64,000 nt of DNA from JBGLNJ01 sp041300525 (lineage in GTDB: Bacteria > Chloroflexota > Anaerolineae > Fen-1058), in the NCBI GenBank assembly GCA_041300525.1, contig JBGLNJ010000001.1:2232001-2296000 (forward strand). Reading direction: 5' to 3'. This document shows positions 18,064-27,290 of the stretch, piece by piece. Position 1 is the stretch's first letter. Each line of letters starts with the position of its first letter. The notes below the pieces were generated by a model. The model saw nothing but the letters and a program-made list of their open reading frames with translations, was not told where the DNA came from and searched no databases. A program made the position numbers and the translations under genes.

Positions 18064-18597
18064 TCACATCACTCCAATGTTTTCCTGCAGGGCTGGGGCT
18101 GAGCGCCACACGTGTTGTCGCGTAAACGCCGGCTCCCATCGGCGCGCACTCTCCGCCCGCGGCTTTCTAAAGGTCAGGCAATACAGGTCGCCGTTGCAAA
18201 CGTCTTTGACCTTGACCTCTTGCATCCCAGCCGGAACTAGATCAATCGGGGCCGGTTCATATTTTGGGGCGACTTGCTCATTCTCGTCCACCATCATGAT
18301 CTTGGTTCCCGGTTTTGCCACGCGGATCATTTCTTGGATGGCCTGCGCCTTGTCGCCGAAAAAGTTGAGGCCGCCCATGTGAAAGACGACGTCAAAGGCG
18401 TCATCGTCGAAGGGCAAGTACTCGGCTGCGCCCAGAAACAACTCGGCTTCCATGCCCCATGCCTTGAGGTTCTTTTGGCAGCGCTTCAACATGCCCCACG
18501 AAATATCCAGCCCAAAGCGATTGGCTGTCCGGGGCAGGTAACGGAGATTGCCGCCACGTGTCCAGTGTCGCTTGCCACGAGAAGTGTGGCGGACCAT
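18064..18597 (-). pseudogene. Class I SAM methyltransferase, 5' damaged
   Basis: The frame encodes F-G-L-D-I-S-W-G-M-L-K-R-C, then Y-L-P-F-D-D-D-A-F-D-V-V-F-H-M-G-G-L and V-A-K-P-G-T-K-I-M-M-V-D, the motifs II to IV of UbiE/COQ5-like methyltransferases, to a natural C-terminus. Motif I, the SAM-binding G-x-G-x-G, is disrupted: part of it (L-L-V-A-S-D-T-G) lies in another frame around 18560-18590. The 5' end then meets the truncated S9 peptidase of the opposite strand at about 18600. Probably inactive. Confidence 0.65.
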
Positions 18598-18647
18598 TAC
18601 TTGACCGAGACGGGCATCGCGTCAAGCCTTTACCGCGAGTTTTTGAG

Positions 18648-19733
18648 ATGATACCCCGTAACATCGAAAACGCCTATGTGCCGCTCGGCAGCGAAGAGAT
18701 TGTCCTGCTCGAAGTCAAGGAAGCGCGCATGCGCGCCAGCTTGTTGAACCCGGAAACAGGCGCAGAAAGGCCCCTCTATGCCGAATCCGGCAATCTCCAG
18801 CCGCTCACTCCGCTCGGCAACGGTGAATGGGTCGGGCAATTCTCCAGTTCCAGGCAGCCACTCGACGCGGTGCGATTCTCTACATCCAACCTGAACCCCG
18901 CCCGCTTTAAAAGCCTGACCGGCATCTGGAGCCGCACCAGCCTGACCTCCGCCGACCTGACCCCCGCCGAAGATTTCCGCTGGAAATCGCATGACGGGCT
19001 GGAGATTCAGGGCTGGCTCTACCGCCCGCAGGGGCAAGGCAAAGCGCGCGGGACAGTGGTCTACGTGCACGGCGGCCCAACTGTCCACAGCACCGATGCC
19101 ATCAACACCGAGATTCAGTTCTACGTCCGCTGCGGATTTAACGTGCTCGACCCGAATTATCGCGGCTCGACCGGTTTCAGCGTCATCTTCCGCGAAGCCA
19201 TCAAGAAAGGCGGCTGGGGTACCGACGAACAAGCCGATATCTGCGCCGGGATTGAAGCCCTGATTGCGGCGGGCATCGCCGAACCCGGTCAAGTCGCCAT
19301 CACCGGCACGTCCTTCGGCGGATACTCGGCCTGGCATGCCATCACGCACCTGCCGCGTGAGCTGGTGGCCGCAGCCGCCCCCATTTGTGGCATAACCGAC
19401 CTGGTGATCGATTACGAGGCCCGCCCAGAGTTCCGGCCTCTCACCGATGAGATATTTGGCGGCAGCCCCGACCAGGTCCCGGAAAAATATTACAATGCGT
19501 CGCCGATTAACTTTGTCCAAAATATCGTCGGACGCCTGCTCATCATCCAGGGTATGCAGGACGCCACCGTCAGCCCTGAAAATGTCCGCGTGGTGATTTC
19601 CGCTCTGCAAAAAGCCGGCATCCCATACGAAACCCTGGCCTTTGAAGACGAAGGCCACGGCATTATCAAACCCAAAAACCAGCGCAAGCTGTATCTCGAA
19701 CTGGAGAAGTTCTTTGAGAATAACTTTGGCTAG
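18648..19733 (+). pseudogene. Prolyl oligopeptidase family (S9) peptidase, propeller mostly lost
   Basis: The alpha/beta-hydrolase domain is complete: G-T-S-F-G-G-Y-S with the nucleophile Ser, Asp in G-M-Q-D-A-T-V-S-P, and His in E-D-E-G-H-G-I. Intact S9 enzymes of the acyl-aminoacyl peptidase type have over 600 residues because of an N-terminal beta-propeller. Here only about 120 residues precede the catalytic domain and no ribosome site supports ATG 18648. The frame opens at 18558 with sequence antisense to the methyltransferase. The catalytic part may fold, but expression is doubtful. Confidence 0.65.
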
Positions 19734-19840
19734 ACATTTTTCGTCGCCACACCTGCCCAACAGAAGGAAAGGACAATTTTGTTTGCGCCGCTGGCGGAGG
19801 TGTTGCAGATCGAGATCGTTCACGCTCGCCGTTCTTGTCA

Positions 19841-20005
19841 CCTGGCTTCAACCGGGCGTATAATATCTTCAACAGCCTTACACAGCAAGCCATGCGACAG
19901 GGCGCGACCAAGGAAGAAATCATGGAAACCCTGCGGGTCGCCAACCATGTTTGCGGCGTGGGCAGCATCTATACAGCCGCAGCGGCCCTGCAAGACATCC
20001 TGTAG
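19841..20005 (+). pseudogene. Carboxymuconolactone decarboxylase-like C-terminal fragment
   Basis: A frame without start codon encodes G-F-N-R-A-Y-N-I-F, then A-M-R-Q-G-A-T-K-E-E-I-M-E-T-L-R-V-A and ends in A-A-A-L-Q-D-I-L. The G-A-T-x-E-E-I-x-E segment followed by the small-residue helix is typical of CMD/AhpD-like proteins. The C-x-x-C half expected upstream is missing. About 175 bases after it hold no recognisable gene. Confidence 0.5.
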
Positions 20006-20180
20006 AAGCGCCCTCTCGTGAACTGGCGCGGATTTCACCGCTTGAGATGTTCGCGCATGGGAACCTGTCGAGCGTGAACTCAATGAGGCTGTGTTGCACT
20101 GGCGCTTCAGTCTGGAACAGCTACCTGGTGCTCGGCAACCAAGAGTGGCGTGTTGATGAGTAGCCTGGAAGAGGTGGAAA

Positions 20181-20541
20181 ATGAGGCCTCGAATTGATCG
20201 GACAGCCTTTGGCTCGATCACGATTGAGGGGACTGAGCTCGAGCATGACGTGATCATCCGGCTGAATGGCCGGCCAGAGAAACGGAAGAAAAAACTGTCC
20301 AAGGCCATCTATGGCACGTCGCACATCATTTCACTGGTCGAAGCCGAGCACGTCTTTGAACAAGGGGCAGAACGACTCATCGTCGGGACCGGGCAGAGCG
20401 GCTTGGTCAAGCTTTCAGACGAGGCCGCCGACTATTTCAAGCACAAGGATTGCCGGGTCGAGTTGTTGCCCACGCCCAGGGCCAGAGGCCTGGAACAAAG
20501 CCGAAGGCGCTGTGATCGGCCTGTTCCACGTCACGTGTTAG
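20181..20541 (+). pseudogene. Mth938-like (DUF498 fold) protein with frameshift
   Basis: From 20181 the frame reads G-S-I-T-I-E-G-T-E-L-E-H-D-V-I-I-R, then Y-G-T-S-H-I-I-S-L and E-R-L-I-V-G-T-G-Q-S-G, a clear match to Mth938 domain proteins (about 120 residues, role unknown). Near 20480 the match moves to the next frame, giving E-A-W-N-K-A-E-G-A-V-I-G-L-F-H-V-T-C to a stop at 20541. One frameshift in a G/C-rich stretch separates the parts; it could be a real mutation or a sequencing error. Without it the gene would be full length. Confidence 0.7.
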
Positions 20542-20602
20542 TCGTACGATCACTTAGTGATGTCCACACTTTTTCAGCAGCGTAGGAAAAGAGGAGGTAA
20601 CC

Positions 20603-21385
20603 ATGCTTCACAACAAGGTCATCGACACGATGATGAAGCGCCACTCGGTGCGCAAGTATACGGATCAACAGCCGGATGATGAGGTCATCGAAACTATCGT
20701 CCGCGCCGGCCAGCAAGCGCCCTTTGCCGGACAGTTGTGCAGTGTACTGCTGACGCGCCATGTAATGGCGCGCAAAAAGAAATTGCCGTGGGGCGCGCCG
20801 ATCATGTTCACGGTTTGCGTTGATATGCACCGCATGGAATTGATCATGGCCAAGCGCGGCTGGACGACGAAATCCAGCGATATCTCGGTCTTGCTGTTCG
20901 GCTTGCAGGATGCCACGCTCATGGCCGAGAACATGGTCATCGCGGCCGAGAGCCTGGGGCTGGGCAGTTGTTTCATCGGCGCTCCGCCCTATGTCGCAGA
21001 TAAACTTCAGAAGAAGCACAAGCTCCCGCCGCGCGTGTATCCCTTTGTTCATTTGGTGATGGGTTATCCCGCGGAAACATTCCCGCCGCGCCCGCGTTAT
21101 CCGTTGGGATTTACCTTGTTCGAAGACAAGTATCCCGAGTTGACGGATGAAATGGTTACAGAAGCCATGCAGGTGATGGATGAAGGGTATCTGGCTCAGG
21201 AGTATTATCGCCACCTGAAAGCCAGGATCCGCTTGGAAGGGGAGCGTGCCGAGACGTTCACCTACGATGATTATTCGTGGACCGAACATATCTCACGCAA
21301 ATGGGGGCAGTGGGATTCTGACCCGCAAGAGTTTTTGGGACCCCTGGAGAAATGCGGCTTTGTGATCTGCGGGAAGCGCGATTGA
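20603..21385 (+). CDS. Nitroreductase family oxidoreductase
   Basis: 260 residues with an excellent GAGGAGGT ribosome site. R-H-S-V-R-K-Y-T near the start is the FMN phosphate-binding signature of NfsA/FRP-type nitroreductases, and M-V-I-A-A-E-S-L-G-L-G-S-C-F-I-G is the second conserved block. The family reduces quinones, flavins or nitro compounds with NAD(P)H and FMN. The roughly 70-residue tail after the core, with E-Y-Y-R-H-L-K-A-R, is longer than in most members. No partner gene is obvious nearby; it stands as an intact gene among remnants. Confidence 0.85.
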   Translation: MLHNKVIDTMMKRHSVRKYTDQQPDDEVIETIVRAGQQAPFAGQLCSVLLTRHVMARKKKLPWGAPIMFTVCVDMHRMELIMAKRGWTTKSSDISVLLFGLQDATLMAENMVIAAESLGLGSCFIGAPPYVADKLQKKHKLPPRVYPFVHLVMGYPAETFPPRPRYPLGFTLFEDKYPELTDEMVTEAMQVMDEGYLAQEYYRHLKARIRLEGERAETFTYDDYSWTEHISRKWGQWDSDPQEFLGPLEKCGFVICGKRD

Positions 21386-22129
21386 TGTGGATGAAAATGT
21401 GCTCAGGAGCCCGCATGACACATCCTACACCTTACCCTGACGTGAACGGTGTGCTGCCCAGCCATCCATACCTGGCCATCACTTTGACATGGTGGCGTCC
21501 GCATGGACTGGAATCCGCGTCATCTCTATCGCAAGTTGTCCGACGGTGACTCGGACTCTCAGTACTCATCACCCGAACAGTTGGCGACAGAGGTGTGCCG
21601 CCTGATTGACCTGACTGTTCAGACCTCGCGCACCGCAGCCGCCAGAACATTGATGGCGCCGTGATCCTTCTGCACCAAGCCATCCACGATCACGAATGCG
21701 CTGTGAATGGCCTCGCGGCATTGCTCATACACATCCGGCGGGACGACGACGTTTACCATGCCCTCGGGATCTTTCACTGCCAGAAAGCAGAAACCTTTGG
21801 CCGTTGGCGGACGAGCGCGCCGCGCTCGTGGCGCGCGACGATCAGGCCGCCGATCTTGACCTTTTGGCCGTGCTGGAAGTGCGGCAGATCGCGGATCGGT
21901 TGTGCGCCCGCGCGAGTGAAAGCATCCCGCCGCGTCGTAGTCAGATGGCCTTCCAGGCTGACGCCCGTGAAGGCGGAACTGAATCTGTGTAAGTTGAGTG
22001 AAGGTGGCCTCATATCCAGGGGTGCTGGCCGTGCACGATGCTCACGGCTTTTTCTTTCGGGCGAGCCGCTTCTGTTGAGGCGAGTCTCTACCACACCGAT
22101 GCCGCCTGTGGCTCACAGCCGCAGCCATG
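21386..22129. other. Spacer with gene debris
   Basis: About 740 bases without an intact gene. They hold the DnaE2 remnant described separately (21619-21975, minus strand) and a 53-codon plus-strand frame at 21503-21663 beginning M-D-W-N-P-R-H-L-Y-R-K-L, which I do not recognise and which has no ribosome site. From 21976 to 22129 nothing convincing is seen on either strand. Confidence 0.5.
21619..21975 (-). pseudogene. Error-prone DNA polymerase DnaE2 (ImuC), C-terminal remnant
   Basis: Reading on the minus strand, one frame gives E-G-H-L-T-T-T-R-R, then G-Q-K-V-K-I-G-G-L-I-V-A-R-H and R-Q-R-P-K-V. The next frame gives F-L-A-V-K-D-P-E-G-M-V-N-V-V-V and P-D-V-Y-E-Q-C-R. Together these are the OB-fold segment near the C-terminus of DnaE2-type polymerases, where R-Q-R-P-x-T-A-K-G-x-x-F is the hallmark. 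A frameshift lies inside that hallmark. Only about 120 of over 1000 residues remain, and no imuA or imuB is nearby. Confidence 0.65.
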
Positions 22130-22164
22130 TGCGACGTTTGTCGTGCGACGTTTGTCGTGCGATT
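22130..22164. repeat. Heptamer array TGCGACG / TTTGTCG next to a promoter
   Basis: Five alternating units (TGCGACG, TTTGTCG, TGCGACG, TTTGTCG, TGCGATT), a 14-nt period made of two heptamers. Its last unit overlaps the -35 box at 22163. Confidence 0.8.
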
Positions 22165-22190
22165 GACAATCAGTGTGGGGGAGCTATAAT
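22163..22190 (+). promoter_or_regulatory. Near-consensus sigma70 promoter
   Basis: TTGACA (22163-22168), a 16-bp spacer and TATAAT (22185-22190). Transcription would start near 22197 and give a leader of about 165 nt before the GTG of the Imm-5-like gene. It is the best promoter match in the window. Confidence 0.8.
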
Positions 22191-22363
22191 TTCTAGTGTC
22201 TAGCGGTATTCCTCTCTTGGCTCTTACCGGGCACGAACAATTTCCCTCGTTTCGTTGGTTGGGTAGATAGAGCACTTCCTTCGAGTTGTGTCGTTTCCGA
22301 GCTTGTTTCGACAGTGGTAGCGTGCGTGTGATGTTGTTGCCGTTGGGCAGAACCGGAGGAGTC

Positions 22364-22891
22364 GTGGCGAAGACGGCTGAGTACATCGGGCGCAGAGATT
22401 CACGTTTCGTCGCTGTCCACCGTGGTGGCCTGCTGGATGCGCCCCATCACCGCCTGCTGGTGAGCTGGGCCGCGGACTGCGCAGAACATGTCCTGCCGTT
22501 GTTCACCAGCAAGTACCCGAAGGATGACCGGCCAAGCCAAGCGATTGAGAAAGCACGCGCGTGGTCACGTGGCGAAGCCTCCGTTGACGAGGCGCGCGAG
22601 GCGGCTTTTGCGGCACATGCAGCGGCCAGACGCGCGTCTGACGCCGCAGCCCGTGAGGCGGCCCGCTCCGCCGGCCACGCCGTCGCGACCGCACACATGG
22701 CGGACCATGAACTTGGTGCTGCTGCCTACGCCATCAAGGCCGTGCGTCTGTCGTCACCGGCTGCAGTGGCGACGCTGGCCGGCGAGCGTGAATGCCAATG
22801 GCAGCGCGAGCATCTCCCCGAAGCTATCCGAGAACTTGTGCTCTCTGACGAGGAGCAACGCAATCGAAAGTTCTGGTCGGTCTTTATCTGA
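22364..22891 (+). CDS. Putative immunity protein (Imm-5-like)
   Basis: 175 residues. The segment S-W-A-A-D-C-A-E-H-V-L-P-L-F is followed by D-D-R-P and by an Ala/Arg-rich helical run with A-A-F-A-A-H-A-A-A-R and A-T-A-H-M-A-D-H. I associate this arrangement with the Imm-5-like family annotated as putative immunity proteins in polymorphic toxin systems, common in Actinobacteria. GTG 22364 was chosen because GGAGGAG lies just upstream; a longer frame from 22286 has no ribosome site. A strong promoter lies 170 bases upstream. No toxin gene is visible nearby, so it may be an orphan immunity gene or have another role. Confidence 0.6.
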   Translation: MAKTAEYIGRRDSRFVAVHRGGLLDAPHHRLLVSWAADCAEHVLPLFTSKYPKDDRPSQAIEKARAWSRGEASVDEAREAAFAAHAAARRASDAAAREAARSAGHAVATAHMADHELGAAAYAIKAVRLSSPAAVATLAGERECQWQREHLPEAIRELVLSDEEQRNRKFWSVFI

Positions 22892-22988
22892 GCCTCGGTC
22901 AGGTCAGCACGCGCTCGCGCCTGTCACTCCCGACGCGCGAGGGTGGTCGGGCCGCGACAGCGGCAAAACATAGACATTGCGGGGTGAA

Positions 22989-23790
22989 ATGAAAATCGAG
23001 GACGAAATCAGAGCGGTGAATGAGCAGCATTGGGCGAGGATGGTCAAAGAGGGATGTGGGTTCACTCGTCCGTGGCTGAATCTGAACCGCGATCTGCTCC
23101 ATCAATATGTGGAAGGTGAACTGAACCCTGTGCCGGCGCCGTTGCTCGACATATATCCTGTGAGCGTGTTAGCGAATATCGAGGGCAAGCAGGTTCTATG
23201 TCTTGCATCGGGGGGCGGGCAGCAGTCGGCAGTGTTCGGGCTACTTAGCGCGTGTGACCGTGGTGGATCTGGTTGAGGGACAGCTAGAAGGAGATGTTGC
23301 GGCAGCAGCGCATTATGGTTATGAAGTGACGACGGTTTGCGCTGATATGCGGGATCTCGCGTGCATTAGTGAAGGTGGTTTTGATTTGGTGTAACAGGCG
23401 CCTTCTATGGCCTACATACCTGACGTTCGCCCAGTGTACGCAGAGGTGTTCAGGGTGTTGAAACCAAGCGGGATGTATCGAGTCTGCTTCACCAATCCCG
23501 CGACCGAGTTTGTGGATTGGAATTCCTGGGACGGAGAAGGGTATCGAATCACCAAACCTTATGCCGAAAGGATTGAGCGAAATGGGCAAGATGGAGCAAC
23601 AGGCTCGATACAGTTTCGACATTCCATGGCGGACATCTTTAATGGGTTGATTGAGAAGGGCTTTTCGATTCTGCAGGTAGAGGATAGTCCCAAGTATTTT
23701 GTGCAGGAACATGCGAAAGCTGAACCAGGCAGTTGGGAGCATTGGTTGACGTATGTGGGTGGATTTGCCGTTGTGGCGAGGAAAGGATAG
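22989..23790 (+). pseudogene. Class I SAM methyltransferase with frameshift and nonsense codon
   Basis: From ATG 22989 the protein runs to V-L-C-L-A-S-G-G-G-Q-Q-S-A (SAM motif I). Near 23245 the match moves to the next frame (A-R-V-T-V-V-D-L) and continues to F-D-L-V, where TAA at 23392 stands in the place of an expected Tyr codon. The same frame then continues Q-A-P-S-M-A-Y-I-P-D-V and F-R-V-L-K-P-S-G to 23790. With two lesions in about 265 codons the gene looks dead, though the rest is well preserved, which suggests recent loss or consensus errors. Confidence 0.75.
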
Positions 23791-23803
23791 GGAGGCCAAT
23801 GCT

Positions 23804-24244
23804 ATGGATTACGTTCCTCCAGATTTTGTCCGGTCAGACGCATGGATACTTCTTGCTCTCGTCCTCAACCATGCCAAAGGCGGCGCAACACTACCAGAAA
23901 TCATCGCCGTAGCCAATTTTATCAATCATGCCATACCGACTCGCGATGAACTAGAAGGCGCTTTGAACCGGCTTCTCGCAGCAAATTACATTGCTGTACA
24001 CGGCAAAAGATTCGATGTAACCCAACCAGTTATGGCGGCCTATGACAGGGTCGCTAAGCGCAAACAATCTGTACCGCATAGACTGGATGCTCTACAACGA
24101 TTTCTTGCGTCTACTCCTCGATTGGAGTTGTGCCCCAAGGCCATTGTTATCACCGAGCCTGCTATGGAGAATGCGCGCCAGGGTTATCAGCAGCAACTAC
24201 AAGATATCCAAAAAAGAATCTCTGAGCCAAGGGGGACTGCCTGA
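23804..24244 (+). CDS. Winged-helix-like small protein, function unknown
   Basis: 146 residues with a GGAGG ribosome site before ATG 23804, thirteen bases after the end of the broken methyltransferase. The N-terminal part (W-I-L-L-A-L-V-L-N-H, then E-L-E-G-A-L-N-R-L-L-A-A-N-Y-I) has the length and pattern of a winged helix-turn-helix, with a basic segment after it. I do not recognise the family. A regulator or adaptor acting with the neighbouring methyltransferases is possible but unsupported. Confidence 0.55.
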   Translation: MDYVPPDFVRSDAWILLALVLNHAKGGATLPEIIAVANFINHAIPTRDELEGALNRLLAANYIAVHGKRFDVTQPVMAAYDRVAKRKQSVPHRLDALQRFLASTPRLELCPKAIVITEPAMENARQGYQQQLQDIQKRISEPRGTA

Positions 24245-24368
24245 GTTCTGTCCATGGCGGGAGTCACCCTCGCGCATTGAGGGCTGATACATAACCACGA
24301 CCATTCGCGTCGAGGGGCAGCCTATCCGCCGCTGCGTCAGGTCCGCCCTGTTATAGGAGACCAGAGTA

Positions 24369-25079
24369 GTGAACGCCATCGAAAGAGCAATAAGCAGTGT
24401 CGCCGGTGGCAGAGTGCTTGATGTCGCTACACAAGAGGGCCACTTTGTTCGGATCCTGATGAAAAATCTCCAGTGCTACACGCAGATTGTAGGCATTGAT
24501 GTTGATGCGCAAGCCATCCAGACGGCGCGAGATACGATCGGGCAGGAAAAGGTCCAGTTCCTGGTTATGAATGCTGAACAACTGGATTTTGAGAATGAAA
24601 GCTTTGATACCGTGAGCGTCTCGGCGTCGTTTCACCATTTAGCGAATATCCGTCTAGTTCTGGATGAGATGGCACGAGTATTGAAACCGGCGGGGCACTT
24701 GATCATCGCCGAGATGCACCGAGATGGTCAGACGGAAGCAGAACTTTCCTCGATCTACTTGCATCATTGGGTAGCTGAAGTGGATTGCGCGCTGGGGCGT
24801 TTGCATAACCGCACGCTGGCGCGCCAAGAGTTTGTGGACTATGTTGCGAGCCTTGGACTGAGCCAAGTCGAATTCTACGATTACACCGATAGAGATTCAG
24901 ATCCGATGGAAAGGACACGGATCGAGCAGTTGGAAAGCCTAATTGATCGAGTCGTTCAATGTGCTGAAGAAGCCAGCACCTATGGTGATCTGAGAAAGCG
25001 AGGCGAGGGGCTGCGTCAACGGCTTTACGAGGTGGGAGCACAGGGCGAACCAGTCCTTGTTGTCATTGGAAAAAAGTAA
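24369..25079 (+). CDS. Class I SAM-dependent methyltransferase
   Basis: 236 residues from GTG 24369, with GGAG ten bases upstream. Motif I is present as V-L-D-V-A-T-Q-E-G-H-F, the acidic residue of motif II as V-G-I-D-V-D-A, and post-motif strands as F-D-T-V-S-V-S-A-S-F-H-H-L and V-L-K-P-A-G-H-L-I-I-A-E. This is the UbiE/Methyltransf_11 type, which methylates small molecules or lipids. The gene is intact, unlike the methyltransferase 600 bases upstream. Substrate unknown. Confidence 0.8.
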   Translation: MNAIERAISSVAGGRVLDVATQEGHFVRILMKNLQCYTQIVGIDVDAQAIQTARDTIGQEKVQFLVMNAEQLDFENESFDTVSVSASFHHLANIRLVLDEMARVLKPAGHLIIAEMHRDGQTEAELSSIYLHHWVAEVDCALGRLHNRTLARQEFVDYVASLGLSQVEFYDYTDRDSDPMERTRIEQLESLIDRVVQCAEEASTYGDLRKRGEGLRQRLYEVGAQGEPVLVVIGKK

Positions 25080-25119
25080 TAGGCAAGGTTGAATTCAGAC
25101 GAAATGGAGGCGAGTGCCA

Positions 25120-25363
<244 letters not shown>

Positions 25364-25365
25364 TT

Positions 25366-26646
25366 TTATTCGCCGAGCAACTCAACCTCGGAAACCTGCG
25401 ATTGATACTTGTGCCCGGAGGCGTAGATCGAGATAGATTTCAAGAGCACGGGCGCCGCACCGACCTTGCCCAGGATCGGGATAAAGTTCTCCGACTCCCA
25501 TTGATCCCATACTGCGCTAGTTGTGGGGACGTGTTTGTTGCGAGGATTACACGTTTTGCAAAACTCTGGGTTCGGTATTGGGTTAGAGTCGGGGAGGTAA
25601 TAGAACCCTTGCTGCCAGCTCCGTGGCTCGCCGCTTTCATCCACGAAATCAATGACCACCATGACGGGACATTCGGTGCCCATTGTCCCACACACCGGTA
25701 CATCCTGTTGGAGCACCCGCAGCTCGACGCGCAATACGAGTGAACTCAAGTCGCGGATATCGCGATTGATGTCTTGCTTGAGGCCTGTCTCGGCCCAACC
25801 AACGCCATCCCGTGAAAACTCGACGGCTTGACGCCCGTCAACACTGATATTAAAGACCTCACCCTGCGATTCGTTGGGAAATTCCGGGTTCTTTTTATAA
25901 ATCTTCCAGACGGTGTTCAGTGGCTCACGAAAATCGCTGTAACCCGCGAGCAGATTCTGCTCAGCCGGCATCACTTCCGTGACTCCATTGCCGGTTGGCA
26001 CAGCGACGCGCTGTCTTTTTTCGACCAGCACGCTGGAACTGTTCACCGTCGCCGTGATGGCTGTGACGGTGGCTTGCCCTTCGCGGACGACGACTTGCGA
26101 TGCCTGGTTGTTCACTTCGATGGAGGTGTCGCCCTCCTTCAGTTCGACCAGCGCCTGCGACGTGCTGACCTGGAGGAACAGTGTGTGTGGCAAGTTGGCG
26201 GTTATCTTGACGCGGATGCGCCCACTTTCCATTCCCAGCACCAGGCGGTGCGGCTCTGGGCTAAAGAGAGGAAAGCGTGGCGCACGCGCTTTCTGAACCG
26301 TGACGCGCGTGCCAGGGTAAAGCTGCACGGTCGCTAATGTGGTCGTGGGCGCCGCGCGCGGGCGAATGGTCAAAAAGCCCTTGTCGTTTGTCTGGGCCTG
26401 GACCACCGCGCCTTCGCGTCCCTGGCACAGGGTATCTTGCTGTTCTCCGATAGCGACGGGGATCGCGTCGCCGGGGCAGGTGACGAGCAGGTTGCCTTCT
26501 TGAACTTCGGGTATGACGAGTTCGCCCGTGTAGGCGTAACGCAGGTAGCTCTGGAGCGCCCAGGGAACGCCGACGGCCAGGCCAGCGCAGAGGGCGAACG
26601 CAAGCACGAGCACTATCCAGGCCAGTCGTTCATAGTTCTGTCTCAT
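25366..26646 (-). CDS. Membrane-anchored FecR-like beta-rich protein
   Basis: 426 residues. A single hydrophobic helix near the N-terminus (about 10-35) anchors an extracellular part. Residues about 50-240 are beta-rich with R-L-V-L-G-M-E-S-G-R-I-R-V and V-V-R-E-G-Q-A-T-V, a pattern seen in FecR-type domains. The C-terminal half resembles a carbohydrate-binding jelly roll with V-W-K-I-Y-K-K-N-P. ATG 26646 was chosen over an N-terminal extension lacking a membrane start signal. The stop codon lies two bases from the poly-C run, so the downstream context is unreliable. No sigma factor or TonB receptor is nearby. Confidence 0.6.
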   Translation of the reverse strand: MRQNYERLAWIVLVLAFALCAGLAVGVPWALQSYLRYAYTGELVIPEVQEGNLLVTCPGDAIPVAIGEQQDTLCQGREGAVVQAQTNDKGFLTIRPRAAPTTTLATVQLYPGTRVTVQKARAPRFPLFSPEPHRLVLGMESGRIRVKITANLPHTLFLQVSTSQALVELKEGDTSIEVNNQASQVVVREGQATVTAITATVNSSSVLVEKRQRVAVPTGNGVTEVMPAEQNLLAGYSDFREPLNTVWKIYKKNPEFPNESQGEVFNISVDGRQAVEFSRDGVGWAETGLKQDINRDIRDLSSLVLRVELRVLQQDVPVCGTMGTECPVMVVIDFVDESGEPRSWQQGFYYLPDSNPIPNPEFCKTCNPRNKHVPTTSAVWDQWESENFIPILGKVGAAPVLLKSISIYASGHKYQSQVSEVELLGE

Positions 26647-26756
26647 AATGTGTCCGTTGGATGGCAGGCGGCGTAGGTCGGGCCTGCGGGCAGATTCTAC
26701 CACGCCCAATACGAATCGCCAAGCGTGCCGGAGGACGAGAGGGGGCTGTTTCGGCC

Positions 26757-26785
26757 TTGACGATCTACATTCTGCGTGCTAAGAT
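26757..26785 (+). promoter_or_regulatory. Promoter of rnpB
   Basis: TTGACG (26757-26762), 17-bp spacer, TAAGAT (26780-26785). The predicted start, six bases on, coincides with the first paired base of the RNase P RNA at 26791. Confidence 0.85.
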
Positions 26786-26790
26786 GAACT

Positions 26791-27194
26791 TGCCCAAGGG
26801 GGCCGGGCGGCCGCGCCCTGCTGCATCTTGAGCAGGGCGAGGAAAGTCCGAGCTCCACAGAGCGCGGTGCTGGGTAATGCCCAGGCGGGGCGACCCGCGG
26901 AGAAGGGCCACAGAAACAGACTGCCCGTTCGGCGGAGGTCGGACGGGTGAGGGTGAAAAGGTGGCGTAAGAGACCACCGGCGGCGTGGTGACACGACCGG
27001 CCAGGCAACCCCCACCGGGAGCAAGGCCAAGTATGCGAGCGCGCGCTGCCGCCCCAGGCGTGCGTGCGCGGGGGGCTGCTCGCCTCCAGTCTCGCGGGTA
27101 GGCCGCACGAGACGGCGGGTAACCGCCGCCCTAGAGAGATGGTCGCCGCCTAACTTGTTGGGCACAGAACTCGGCTTACAGGCTCCCTTGGGCA
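26791..27194 (+). ncRNA. rnpB: RNase P RNA, bacterial type A
   Basis: About 404 nt. The conserved core blocks GAGGAAAGTCCGAGCTCC (near the 5' end) and ACAGAACTCGGCTTA (near the 3' end) are present, as are the AGAAGGGCCACAGAAACA-type region and the final helix. The ends TGCCCAAGGGGGCC and GGCTCCCTTGGGCA pair as P1, fixing the borders. It is the catalytic RNA that removes 5' leaders from tRNA precursors. The long minus-strand frames here are coincidental. Confidence 0.97.
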
Positions 27195-27290
27195 TCTGCT
27201 GCCGACGGATTCCTCTGTGCGCGAAATCCGCGTGCCATCGTTTTCATCACACTGGTTCGCCAGGCGTTGTGCGCGGACGGCGGAGAATAC

